Shown piece after piece: positions 1 to 6,090 of a stretch of DNA of 6,953 nucleotides. The DNA is from Bacteroidales bacterium. GTDB lineage: Bacteria; Bacteroidota; Bacteroidia; Bacteroidales; UBA932. The translations under genes and the position numbers were made by a program. The notes under the pieces are model-generated. The model ran no database searches, was not told the DNA's origin, and was given only the letters and a program-made list of their open reading frames with translations. Where the stretch lies: contig SFPH01000186.1 in assembly GCA_004552115.1 (NCBI GenBank), forward strand, positions 1 through 6,953, written 5' to 3'. Numbering within the stretch: position 1 is the first letter of the stretch; the number at the start of each line of letters is the position of its first letter.

Positions 1-120
1 GGTCTTTCCGTAGATTACGAGAATCTTGTCGGAAGGGCATCTCTTGTATCTCTTGAGAATTGCGGCGAGTGTGACTATCAGCACGAAAACGCCGATTACG
101 ATGATGTAGATTGCTTCCAT
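1..120 (-). CDS. Flotillin-like SPFH-domain protein, N-terminal fragment (runs off the left edge)
   Basis: Only the first 40 codons are present, read from the ATG at 118-120 leftwards past position 1. Residues about 4-24 form one hydrophobic helix (starting IYIIVIGVFVLIVTLAAIL), followed by a basic RYKRC and then PSDKILVIYGKT. That order, an N-terminal membrane anchor, a basic stretch and the P-[SN]-[EDK]-K-x-L-V-x-x-G segment, is how flotillin/YqiK-type SPFH proteins begin. Flotillins are bacterial membrane-microdomain scaffolds that oligomerise on the inner membrane. The gene lies 65 bases downstream of an NfeD-like gene on the same strand, and NfeD-flotillin pairs are a well-known conserved arrangement, which supports the call. 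The SPFH domain itself lies outside the window, so the family assignment rests on the N-terminus and the neighbour. Confidence 0.72.
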   Translation of the reverse strand, partial: MEAIYIIVIGVFVLIVTLAAILKRYKRCPSDKILVIYGKT

Positions 121-185
121 TTTCGATTATTGTTAGATGTTATACTTGTCTTTACGGTCCTGCCGGCCGGATTGGCTGGGGATCA

Positions 186-762
186 TCATACTATCAGCGA
201 GTCCAGTTCCTCCACGAGGAGGGTCGAACCGTCAATCGCCTCCACCACCTTGACAGGTGTGCCGGTCTTGATCGCCGAGTCGGAATCGGTCACGGCGTCA
301 TATTCGCGCACGGACTCGTTGATGGTTATCTGGACCTTGCCGGCTCCTGGTGAGGTAAACCTTGCCCTGGCAGCCTACAGCCTGACTGAACACGTCGATG
401 TTGCCGCTCTGCTGCATCTGGCTGAGCCATTTGAAAAGCCACATCACCGCGAATACGAGCAGGGCTCCGGCGATGACTGCGATTATCATGAGCAATGCCG
501 TCGAGGTGATGCTGTCCTTCAGCAATATTGCCGTCCAGCTCATGCCGAGGAGGAAGTTGACAAGGTTGCGGAAGGTGTAGAGGTTCATTGAGGCGTCAGT
601 CTCGAACGAGCCGTCCGGCACGTCGAAATCCGTATCCATCCCGTGGTCTATGCCGATGAATGTCAATACTGTCTCCACCAGGAAAATGAGTGATGTCGCT
701 ATGGCGATTCCCCATAGGATTTTCATGAAAAGGTCAAGTGCTGACCACCATTCTGCGATCAT
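186..762 (-). pseudogene. NfeD-like membrane protein, frameshifted near codon 138
   Basis: NfeD-family proteins have membrane helices followed by an OB-fold domain and work with a partner flotillin. From the ATG at 760-762 the protein has hydrophobic segments at about residues 13-36, 65-81 and 88-110, then GCQGKVYLT (130-138), the start of the NfeD C-terminal domain. After the ACC codon at 349-351 this frame turns into unrelated residues and stops at 298. The family-like continuation (GAGKVQITIN, later REYDAVTD, IKTG and KVVE) lies in another frame, resuming at 347 and ending at a TGA at 186-188. Rejoining the two gives 191 residues. The cause is one extra base (348), or more likely a short deletion, because relatives usually carry a few more residues between VYLT and GxGKVQ. 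The ATG at 819 was rejected because it overlaps the promoter. If the frameshift is real, the protein loses most of its OB fold. Confidence 0.8.
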
Positions 763-789
763 ATTGTATATTGGTTTAATTAATTTTCC

Positions 790-820
790 GAAAGATAGGG
801 ATAATTTTACGAAAAACAAT
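790..820 (-). promoter_or_regulatory. Promoter of the nfeD-flotillin unit
   Basis: Read on the minus strand, ATTG (817-820) is followed after 19 bases by TATCTTTC (790-797). This is close to the Bacteroidota sigma consensus TTTG-N19-21-TAnnTTTG, with one base of the -7 box differing. Transcription would begin near 783, about 20 bases before the nfeD ATG at 762. The surrounding 763-849 is extremely AT-rich, unlike the flanking genes. Confidence 0.55.
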
Positions 821-849
821 AATTTTCTTAAAATTTTCGATAAAATTTT

Positions 850-897
850 CCCGCCGGATGGGGGGTGATCACGTGGGATACCCTATTCTCCGGCGGG
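850..897. terminator. Inverted repeat after DUF456, possible terminator
   Basis: An 8-bp perfect stem, CCCGCCGG (850-857) and CCGGCGGG (890-897), encloses a 32-base loop that holds the palindrome GTGATCAC (865-872) and smaller GGG/CCC pairings. It sits 63 bases past the DUF456 stop and upstream of the nfeD promoter, where a terminator would be expected. On the minus strand the stem is followed by AAAATTTTA rather than a clean T-tract, so termination is only likely. A small 5-bp hairpin (948-952 with 957-961) directly follows the DUF456 stop. Otherwise 763-960 shows no gene on either strand. Confidence 0.4.
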
Positions 898-960
898 GTT
901 CAAACAATTTCTTCCCGATATGGTGCAATGCGCCCGACATTCAGGCCGCATTCTGCAATG

Positions 961-1449
961 CTACATGTAAACGATTATCTGCCAGAGCATCAGGCCGCAG
1001 CACAGAAGCTTGGCCCCTGTTCCCAATATGAAGCCTGCGAATGCTCCCAGGGCAGACTTTGCGGATGCCCAGATATCTTTGTCGGCAAATATCAGTTCGG
1101 CCACGAATGCTCCGAGCAATGTCCCCACTATCAGTCCGACAGGCGGAACGAACATTCCGACGACAAGTCCGACGGCGGCTCCCCATCCGGCATATTTGCT
1201 GCCTCCGGTGAGCTTGGTGAACCATAGAGGGACAATGTAGTCAAGAATCGTGACGAGGGTGGTGATGCCCAGCCATATCAGCAGCGTGGATGTGCTCATC
1301 GTCTCTCCTGCGCCGTTGGTCCCGCCCCAGAGATACATCAGGAGCAATCCTATCCAGGCAAGAGGCGGTCCCGGGAGTGCCGGGGCCACGCTGCCAATGA
1401 TTCCTATTATGCCTGCCAGGACGGCAAGAATGCAGATGAATACGTCCAT
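961..1449 (-). CDS. DUF456 family integral membrane protein
   Basis: This is a 162-residue, almost entirely hydrophobic protein of unknown function. Helices run at about residues 3-22, 28-41, 52-75, 86-115 and 130-160. The loop after the first helix carries PALPGPP (23-29), and the middle is rich in small residues (GGWG-like and GxxVGxxVP, about 82-110). The short N-terminal hairpin with the PxLPG motif followed by a glycine-rich repeat is the pattern of DUF456 (PF04306). Glycine-zipper-like packing suggests oligomerisation or a pore, but that is inference. The ATG (1447-1449) shares its A with the TAA stop (1449-1451) of the upstream aminopeptidase gene, as TAATG, so the two are probably translationally coupled. 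The length is normal for the family and no disruption is visible. Confidence 0.85.
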   Translation of the reverse strand: MDVFICILAVLAGIIGIIGSVAPALPGPPLAWIGLLLMYLWGGTNGAGETMSTSTLLIWLGITTLVTILDYIVPLWFTKLTGGSKYAGWGAAVGLVVGMFVPPVGLIVGTLLGAFVAELIFADKDIWASAKSALGAFAGFILGTGAKLLCCGLMLWQIIVYM

Positions 1450-2870
1450 TATTTCCTGTCCTCCTCCATTGCGGCTTCCACCTCGTCCGGGGTAATCGGA
1501 AGCCTTGCCGGTCCAGTCCTTCTGGCTCCGTCCTCAGTCACGAGCACATCATCCTCAAGCCTGATTCCGCCGAAGTCGCGGTAGCTCTCAAGCCTGTCGT
1601 AGTTCACGAAGCCGTGGTCAGTCTTCTCTGCCTTCCACTGGTCGATGAGGGCAGGGATGAAGTAGATGCCGGGCTCGTCTGTGACCACATTGCCCGGAAC
1701 CAGTTTCCTGGCCATCCTGAGGCTTCCGAGACCGAGCTGGGTCGAGCGGGTCTGGTCATCGTCGTATCCTACGAGATTCTCGTTGAGGTCCTCCATGTCG
1801 TGGACATCCAAACCCATGTTGTGACCGAGTCCGTGAGGCATGAAGAGTCCGGCGATTCCGGCTTCGACCATATTGTCGATATTGCCCCTGACGATATCCA
1901 GTGCACGGAGCTCCTCCAGCATCAGGCGCACAGTCCTGAGATGGACCTCACGGTAGGTGATGCCCGGACGGGTGAGTTCGAAAGCGAGATTGTTGCAGTC
2001 GCAGACAATCTGGTATATTTCCCTCTGCTTCCGGGTGAACTTGCCCGATGTCGGATAAGTCCTGGTGAAGTCGGAAGCGTAGTGCATATTGTTCTCCGCT
2101 CCGGCATCGATTACCATAAGCTTGCCCGGCTCGATGATCTTGTCGTGGGTGTGGTTGTGCAATGTCTCGCCGTGCTGGGTGAGAATGGTAGGGAAGGATG
2201 GACCCCAGCCCTTGCTCATTGTCACGCCTTCCATCCTGCCGACGATTTCCTGCTCGACAATTCCCGGAACAATGCCTCTGCGGCCGGTTGTGTGCATCTC
2301 GAATCCGAGAGCGCAGGCGTCGTCGATCTGCTCGATCTCGCATTGCTCCTTGACAAGGCGCATCGAGATGATGGCCCTTGTGAGAGTCTCGGAGAAGTTG
2401 TCGTCAACCTCGCAAGGCTTGCGGCCGGTGAGCTCGGCGATCCTGATTTTGTTGTAGTATCTTGAAGGACGGATGTAGTGGACCTTCCTGCCGGCTGCCA
2501 TCGCTTTGGACACGACGGCGTTCAAGGCACCGTAAGGTGCTGACTCTGAGATGCCCACGCTCTCTGCGATGGACTGTACGCTCGGCTGCGGTCCCATCCA
2601 GATGATGTCTCCGATCTCGAAATCGTCGGCATAGATTGTCTCCCTGCCCTCATCGAAATCCAGGACTGCTGCATACAGCGGCTGGTCAATGCCGAAGTAG
2701 TAGAGCCAGGTGCTGTCCTGACGGTATTTGTAGCAGTTGTCCCTGTACTGGGCCGGAGCTTCGGCATTGCCGATGAATACCGCGATGCCCCTCTGACCTT
2801 CCGGCGCCGTGGCGGACATTTTCTCCATCAATGTCCTGCGCCTGCTGATGTAGATGTTTTTGCTGAACAT
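1449..2870 (-). CDS. pepP: Aminopeptidase P family metallopeptidase (Xaa-Pro aminopeptidase, M24B)
   Basis: The enzyme removes an N-terminal residue that precedes proline, using a two-metal (usually Mn) site in the cytoplasm. The 473-residue protein has an AMP_N domain (about 1-160; YRYRQDSTWLYYFG-like at 48-60) and a C-terminal pita-bread domain. All five M24 metal ligands are visible: D255 (VIDAGAE), D267 (SDFTRTYP), H350 (HGLGH, 346-350), E399 (TDEPGIYF) and E439 (GIRLEDD). The accessory histidines H238, H346 and H357 (LDVHD) are also present. The start at 2870 gives MFSKNIYISRRRTL, matching the usual beginning of Bacteroidota homologues. No Shine-Dalgarno is seen, which is normal here. 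The start lies 11 bases after the ahcY stop, so it is probably read from the ahcY promoter. The enzyme looks complete. Its long plus-strand overlapping frame is a shadow of biased codon use. Confidence 0.95.
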   Translation of the reverse strand: MFSKNIYISRRRTLMEKMSATAPEGQRGIAVFIGNAEAPAQYRDNCYKYRQDSTWLYYFGIDQPLYAAVLDFDEGRETIYADDFEIGDIIWMGPQPSVQSIAESVGISESAPYGALNAVVSKAMAAGRKVHYIRPSRYYNKIRIAELTGRKPCEVDDNFSETLTRAIISMRLVKEQCEIEQIDDACALGFEMHTTGRRGIVPGIVEQEIVGRMEGVTMSKGWGPSFPTILTQHGETLHNHTHDKIIEPGKLMVIDAGAENNMHYASDFTRTYPTSGKFTRKQREIYQIVCDCNNLAFELTRPGITYREVHLRTVRLMLEELRALDIVRGNIDNMVEAGIAGLFMPHGLGHNMGLDVHDMEDLNENLVGYDDDQTRSTQLGLGSLRMARKLVPGNVVTDEPGIYFIPALIDQWKAEKTDHGFVNYDRLESYRDFGGIRLEDDVLVTEDGARRTGPARLPITPDEVEAAMEEDRK

Positions 2871-2881
2871 ATCAATGCATC

Positions 2882-4053
2882 CTAATGTTCATGTCCTCCA
2901 TATAAATATTCCTGCTGGGCTTCGGAGAGGACGTCTATCCGTATGCCCCAGTCGGCCAGCTTTCTGCGGGCCACTTCTTTGTCAATGCTTTCAGGCACGG
3001 CGTTGAGCATTTTCCCGTGTTCTCTAGGTATGCGGGAGGCATTCTCCGCGAGATATCTTGCGCTCAGAGCCTGGATGGCGAACGACATGTCCATTATCTC
3101 CGCAGGGTGTCCGTCGCCTGCAGCAAGGTTCACGAGCCTGCCCTCCGCGAGAATGTATATGGTCTTTCCGTTCTCAAGCCTGTAGGCCTCGATGCGCCGT
3201 CCTTCATTTTCAGGAAATGCCTTTCGCAGATCACATCATTGCATCCTGTGACGGTCACGAAGATGTCTCCCTGCTCCGAGGCCTCATCCATGCTCATGAC
3301 CTTGAATCCGTCCATTACGGCCTCCATTGCCCTGACAGGGTCGATTTCCGTGACAATGACATCGGCGCCGAGGCCCTTGGCCCTCATTGCCACACCCTTT
3401 CCGCACCAGCCGTATCCCGCAACTACGACATTCTTTCCGGCCACGATGAGGTTGGTGGTCCTGTTTATGCCGTCCCAGACTGACTGTCCGGTGCCGTAGC
3501 GGTTGTCGAAGAGATGCTTGCAGTCGGCGTTGTTCACCAGCATCATCGGGAATTCCAGCTTGCCGGCCTTGTCCATCGCCTCGAGCCTCAGGATTCCTGT
3601 GGTGGTCTCCTCGCATCCGCCTATGACATTGGGTATCAGCTCCCTGTACTCGGTATGAATCATGTTCACAAGGTCGCCGCCATCGTCAATGATGATGTCA
3701 GGACCGGCAGCGATGACCTTGCGGATTCCGTCCATGTATTCTTCGGCGGTGGCTCCGTGGACTGCGAATACATTCAGTCCCTCGTGTACAAGCGCCGCCG
3801 CGATGTCATCCTGCGTCGAGAGCGGATTGCTGCCGGTGATGTACATCTCGGCTCCGCCTGCGGCGAGCACCTCACAGAGATGTGCCGTCTTGGCTTCAAG
3901 ATGTACTGACAATGCTATCTTCTTGCCTGTGAACGGCTTGTCCTTGCGGAACTCCGCCTCGAGTCCGTCGAGCAGGGGCATATGCCGCCTTACCCATTCA
4001 ATCTTCAGTTCTCCTTCTTTCCAGAGCTCCGGATTTCTTATTTCACTTCTCAT
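2882..4053 (-). pseudogene. ahcY: S-adenosylhomocysteine hydrolase, interrupted by an internal deletion and frameshift
   Basis: AhcY splits S-adenosylhomocysteine into adenosine and homocysteine with bound NAD, removing the inhibitory by-product of methylation. From the ATG at 4051-4053, key parts are in place: H51 (SVHLEAKTAHL), DDGGDL (123-128), CEETTTG (147-153), K179/D183/N184 (CKHLFDNRYGTGQS), the NAD P-loop GYGWCGKG (213-220) and VTEIDP (234-239). At about 3194, after FLKMKDG (280-286), the frame breaks. The C-terminus continues in another frame from 3193 (IEAYRLENGKTIYILAEGRL, then GHPAEIMDMSF) to a TAG at 2882-2884, 103 residues. Relatives carry about 33 residues between these points, including the conserved GHFD-x-EI loop near the active site, so roughly 97-100 bases appear lost. 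The upstream frame ends at 3130. Sequence features resemble the shorter archaeal/Thermotoga-type form. If the break is real, no active enzyme is made. Confidence 0.88.
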
Positions 4054-4075
4054 GATATTAATCTTGTTAACCCCG

Positions 4076-4105
4076 TCAAGATACGAAAAATTCCTGAATA
4101 TTCAA
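4076..4105 (-). promoter_or_regulatory. Promoter of ahcY (and probably pepP-DUF456)
   Basis: On the minus strand TTG (103-105 of the 4000s, 4103-4105, preceded by A) is followed after exactly 19 bases by TATCTTGA (4076-4083). This is the same layout and nearly the same -7 box as the nfeD promoter (ATTG-N19-TATCTTTC). Transcription would start near 4069, giving a leader of about 16-20 bases before the ahcY ATG at 4053. It lies in the 63-base gap after comF and partly overlaps an AT-rich run. Confidence 0.5.
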
Positions 4106-4116
4106 TACATTTTCAT

Positions 4117-4908
4117 TCAGCCTCTGTCCACGAATCCCAATGTGGCGGCGCTGACCGATATGCTGTTCCCGAATTGTCCGAACAGGGAGGCACAGCAGGA
4201 GGCTATGGTGGCTCCTGTCGTGAACACGTCGTCCACTATGAGGAAATGCCTCTCCCGTCCGTACTTCGGGCGCTCCTCATGGAGGTATCTTTCCCTGATG
4301 CGGAATGCGCCGGAGACATTGCGGGCCTTCTCGCTGTCGTGCAGCCTTGTCTGCGTATCCGTTCTCCTGGCCCGCAGCAGAATGTCGGTCCGCAGCTCCG
4401 CGCCGATTTCTGCGGCTATTCCGGCGGCGATGACTTCTGCCTGGTTGTAGCCTCTTTTCCACTTCCTTGTCCAGTGCAGGGGGACAGGGACGACAGTGTC
4501 GATATCTCCGAAATGTCCCGAAAGGGCAATGAATCTGCCCAACATCCGGCCATAGAACCTCCCCGCAGGCCGGTCTCCCCAGTACTTCACTTTCTGCGGG
4601 ATTCTCTTGTATCCGGCCTCCGACATATAGTAGAACAATGCCGCTGCCCTTGCTCTGCCCATCCTTTCCGGAAGTGGGCCGCCATCCTCGAGTTCTTTGA
4701 CCATGTCTCTCTGAATCAATGCATTAAGCCTGTCGGACATAGGGTTGGTGTGCCAGTTCCAGAAGTAAGTCAGAGGCAGATCCGCCTCGCAGAAGATACA
4801 GAGATGCCGTTCTCCCTCCAGAAGCCTTCGTCCGCATACTGCGCATTCCCTTGGAATGAGAAGGTCGCCCACTTTCCCCGCAGTTCTTACCAGTTCCTCA
4901 ACCATCAT
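4117..4908 (-). CDS. comF: ComF family phosphoribosyltransferase-like protein
   Basis: ComF proteins join an N-terminal zinc-binding motif to a type I phosphoribosyltransferase fold. In competent bacteria they help imported single-stranded DNA; in many others the role is unclear. Counting from the ATG at 4906-4908 (263 residues), there are two CxxC pairs, CAVC (22-25) and CIFC (37-40), then VPVPLH (140-145) with the following WKRGYNQAE, and the PRPP-loop motif FLIVDDVFTTGATI (about 222-235) near the C-terminus. The order and spacing are those of the family and the length is normal. A TTG at 4923 in the same frame is a possible but less likely start; ATG at 4905 is another, and AAAGAGG just upstream could serve it as a ribosome site. 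The gene is divergent from the kinase and 63 bases upstream of ahcY. Its own promoter was not identified with confidence. Confidence 0.9.
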   Translation of the reverse strand: MMVEELVRTAGKVGDLLIPRECAVCGRRLLEGERHLCIFCEADLPLTYFWNWHTNPMSDRLNALIQRDMVKELEDGGPLPERMGRARAAALFYYMSEAGYKRIPQKVKYWGDRPAGRFYGRMLGRFIALSGHFGDIDTVVPVPLHWTRKWKRGYNQAEVIAAGIAAEIGAELRTDILLRARRTDTQTRLHDSEKARNVSGAFRIRERYLHEERPKYGRERHFLIVDDVFTTGATIASCCASLFGQFGNSISVSAATLGFVDRG

Positions 4909-5026
4909 CCTCTTTTTCTGCAAAGGAATAATGTCTCCCGTTCATATGATTAAAGATTCATATAAATGTGGCGCGAATGCCGTATTTGTGGCGGAAAAAA
5001 TGTTAAATTTGTACAAATCTTCTGAA
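4909..5026. other. Divergent promoter region between comF and the deoxynucleoside kinase
   Basis: These 118 bases are AT-rich and non-coding, and must drive comF leftwards and the kinase rightwards. A perfect Bacteroidota -7 box for the plus strand is present (see the separate entry). For the minus strand only a weak AATCTTTA (complement of 4951-4958) could be found, without a spaced -33 partner. No repeat or hairpin stands out. Confidence 0.5.
4985..5011 (+). promoter_or_regulatory. Promoter of the deoxynucleoside kinase
   Basis: TAAATTTG (5004-5011) matches the Bacteroidota -7 consensus TAnnTTTG at every fixed position. TTTG at 4985-4988 could be the -33 element, but the spacer is only 15 bases, short of the usual 19-21, so the upstream element is uncertain. 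The predicted start of transcription near 5018 leaves a very short leader before the ATG at 5027. Confidence 0.5.
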
Positions 5027-5608
5027 ATGCACATTGGAATAGCTGGAAATATCGGTAGCGGCAAGACTACTTTGACCCGGATGCTGTCGGAGCATTACGG
5101 GTGGACCCCCAAGTATGAGGCAGTGACTTATAATCCGTATCTGGAGGATTATTACAAGGATATCAAACGTTGGTCTTTCAATCTGGAAGTATATTTTCTC
5201 CAGCAGCGCTTCAAGGATGTGCTGGAAATCGCCAGTTCTGACGATGTGATCATCCAGGACAGGACGATTTTCGAGGGCGTTTATATTTTTGTAGCCAACA
5301 ACAAGGCGATGGGGAATCTTTCCGACAGGGATTATGAAACCTATATGGACCTTTTCAAGTTGATGATGTCACTGGTCAAGGCCCCGGATCTTCTGATTTA
5401 TCTCCGCAGTTCAGTTCCTCATCTCGTTTCCCAGATTCAGAAGCGTGGCAGGGAGTATGAGAAAAGTATTGAGCTGGACTATCTTGAGGGGCTGAACAAT
5501 AGATATGAGCAGTGGATTTCAGAGTATGGATTTCCAGAACCGCCCCGAGGATTTCGCATTGATCACGGACAAGATAGATGCGGAACTTTTCGGATTATTC
5601 TGACGTAA
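5027..5608 (+). CDS. Deoxynucleoside kinase, C-terminus frameshifted by a small deletion
   Basis: This enzyme phosphorylates deoxynucleosides for dNTP salvage. The ATG at 5027 begins MHIGIAGNIGSGKTT, with the P-loop GNIGSGKT at residues 7-14 right at the N-terminus as in the dNK/dGK/dAK family; the upstream in-frame extension is AT-rich promoter DNA and was rejected. Further motifs are YNPYLEDYY (35-43), WSFNLEVYFLQQRF (49-62), the catalytic DRTIFEGVYIF (78-88), APDLLIYLRSS (119-129) and the lid KRGREYEK (139-146). After EQWISEY (residue 167, to 5527) the frame leaves the family. The expected ending, DFQNRPEDFALITDKI followed by DAELFGLF and TGA at 5601-5603, lies in the next frame from 5529. 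Relatives have about 13 more residues here (a GKLLVID-like strand), so roughly 38 bases seem missing. As written, translation ends at 5608 with 26 foreign residues. Catalytic motifs are intact, but stability is doubtful. Confidence 0.88.
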   Translation: MHIGIAGNIGSGKTTLTRMLSEHYGWTPKYEAVTYNPYLEDYYKDIKRWSFNLEVYFLQQRFKDVLEIASSDDVIIQDRTIFEGVYIFVANNKAMGNLSDRDYETYMDLFKLMMSLVKAPDLLIYLRSSVPHLVSQIQKRGREYEKSIELDYLEGLNNRYEQWISEYGFPEPPRGFRIDHGQDRCGTFRIILT

Positions 5609-5611
5609 ACA

Positions 5612-5647
5612 AACTGAGAGGGAGACAATTGTGCCACCCTCTCAGTT
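5612..5647. terminator. Bidirectional stem-loop terminator between the convergent kinase and H1-like genes
   Basis: AACTGAGAGGG (5612-5622) and CCCTCTCAGTT (5637-5647) form a perfect 11-bp stem around a 14-base loop. It begins a few bases past the kinase stop and ends 22 bases before the stop of the convergent H1-like gene. On the minus strand it is followed by TGTTTACG and on the plus strand by ATTCAG, so T-tracts are weak. Position and perfect pairing still make a shared terminator the best reading. Confidence 0.75.
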
Positions 5648-5669
5648 ATTCAGCCTGTATTCTCAGAGA

Positions 5670-5840
5670 TTATTTGAGCTCTGCGATAGACTCTTTGCGG
5701 AAAGCCTTTCCGAGTTTCTCGAGCTCGAGAGTAGCCTTGCGTGCACGTGCGGCAGCGGCCTTGTTGCCCTCAGCTGCCTTTGCGAGGTCAGCCTGAAGAG
5801 CGGCCACAACCTCATTGATCTTTACGATTGTCTCTTTCAT
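5670..5840 (-). CDS. Histone H1-like DNA-binding protein (Hc1 family), 56 residues
   Basis: The ATG at 5838-5840 opens a 56-residue frame ending at TAA 5670-5672. The protein starts MKETIVKINEVVAALQADLA, an amphipathic helix, followed by EGNKAAAARARKATLELEKL (about 24-43) and KAFRKESIAELK. It has no cysteine or tryptophan, is rich in Ala, Lys, Arg and Glu, and is predicted to be two helices. The NKAA-x-x-RARK-x-x-LE-x-E-K-x-x-K-x-FRK pattern is that of the small Hc1/histone-H1-like proteins common in Bacteroidota, which are thought to bind DNA non-specifically in the nucleoid. The length matches the family. It is convergent with the kinase and shares its terminator. Upstream a TATATTTGC -7 box at 5889-5897 gives a leader of about 40 bases. 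Codon use is that of a well-expressed gene. Confidence 0.85.
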   Translation of the reverse strand: MKETIVKINEVVAALQADLAKAAEGNKAAAARARKATLELEKLGKAFRKESIAELK

Positions 5841-5889
5841 GGTATTGTTGAATTAGTAATTGTGATCACGTTTTAGATTACACTATCCG

Positions 5890-5897
5890 CAAATATA
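5890..5897 (-). promoter_or_regulatory. -7 promoter box of the H1-like gene
   Basis: The minus strand reads TATATTTG, a full match to TAnnTTTG. It lies within a 13-base sequence (5889-5901) repeated exactly in the tRNA-Ser promoter. No clear -33 TTTG is found 19-21 bases upstream, where the hairpin of 5914-5951 begins. The leader from about 5883 to 5841 contains the palindrome GTGATCAC (5862-5869). Confidence 0.5.
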
Positions 5898-5913
5898 CAA
5901 ATATTTATGCGTT

Positions 5914-5990
5914 TGCGGCTCATCTCCTTGGCGGAGGTGAGATTTGCCGCACTTTGTGCGTCACATCTCCTGCTCCTTGCCGGAGGGGCC
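5914..5990. repeat. Two related hairpins with near-identical CTCCTTGSCGGAGG cores
   Basis: The first hairpin pairs TGCGGC (5914-5919) with GCCGCA (5946-5951) and, inside it, TCATCTCC (5920-5927) with GGAGGTGA (5933-5940), loop TTGGC. The second has CTCC-TTGCC-GGAG (5973-5985). Their cores at 5924-5937 and 5973-5986 agree at 13 of 14 positions, and CATCTCC precedes both (5921-5927 and 5964-5970). A third small hairpin, GCAC-TTT-GTGC (5949-5959), competes with the first. No open frame explains the sequence. It occupies the left part of the 304-base gene-free stretch 5841-6144. Confidence 0.6.
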
Positions 5991-6020
5991 CTTGCAAAGT
6001 AAAGATTATCAAGAAGTTGC

Positions 6021-6041
6021 GCGGCCTGAGGGCCGCTTTTT
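6021..6041 (+). terminator. Plus-strand intrinsic terminator-like hairpin with T5
   Basis: A 6-bp all-GC stem (6021-6026 with 6031-6036) with a TGAG loop is followed at once by TTTTT (6037-6041) and then CTGTTTCT. This is the standard shape of an intrinsic terminator on the plus strand. No plus-strand gene lies directly upstream, so it would act on a transcript starting within 5841-6020 or reading through from the kinase. Confidence 0.5.
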
Positions 6042-6090
6042 CTGTTTCTGGCCGTGGCCTTACAAGAGCAAGCTCTTGACGGCTACTGCC

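Noticed and set aside
121..185. CCGGCCGG palindrome between nfeD and the flotillin gene as a terminator
   Set aside because: The self-complementary 8-mer has no loop or T-tract, and the two genes are expected to be co-transcribed.
763..819. Upstream ATG at 819 extending the NfeD protein by 19 residues
   Set aside because: The stretch is very AT-rich and contains the -33 and -7 boxes; the ATG at 762 gives a family-like N-terminus.
1614..2465. Long plus-strand frame of 283 codons inside pepP
   Set aside because: It is antisense to an intact enzyme with all five metal ligands, has no recognisable domain, and GC-rich codon bias produces such shadow frames.
3130..3196. Programmed frameshift producing full-length AhcY
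   Set aside because: There is no slippery heptamer, and rejoining the frames would still leave the conserved GHFD segment missing.
3514..4450. Overlapping plus-strand frames opposite ahcY and comF
   Set aside because: They mirror conserved minus-strand genes, are low in complexity and have no promoter or family features.
5914..5990. CRISPR-like array
   Set aside because: Only two imperfect short hairpin copies are present, without regular repeats, spacers or cas genes.
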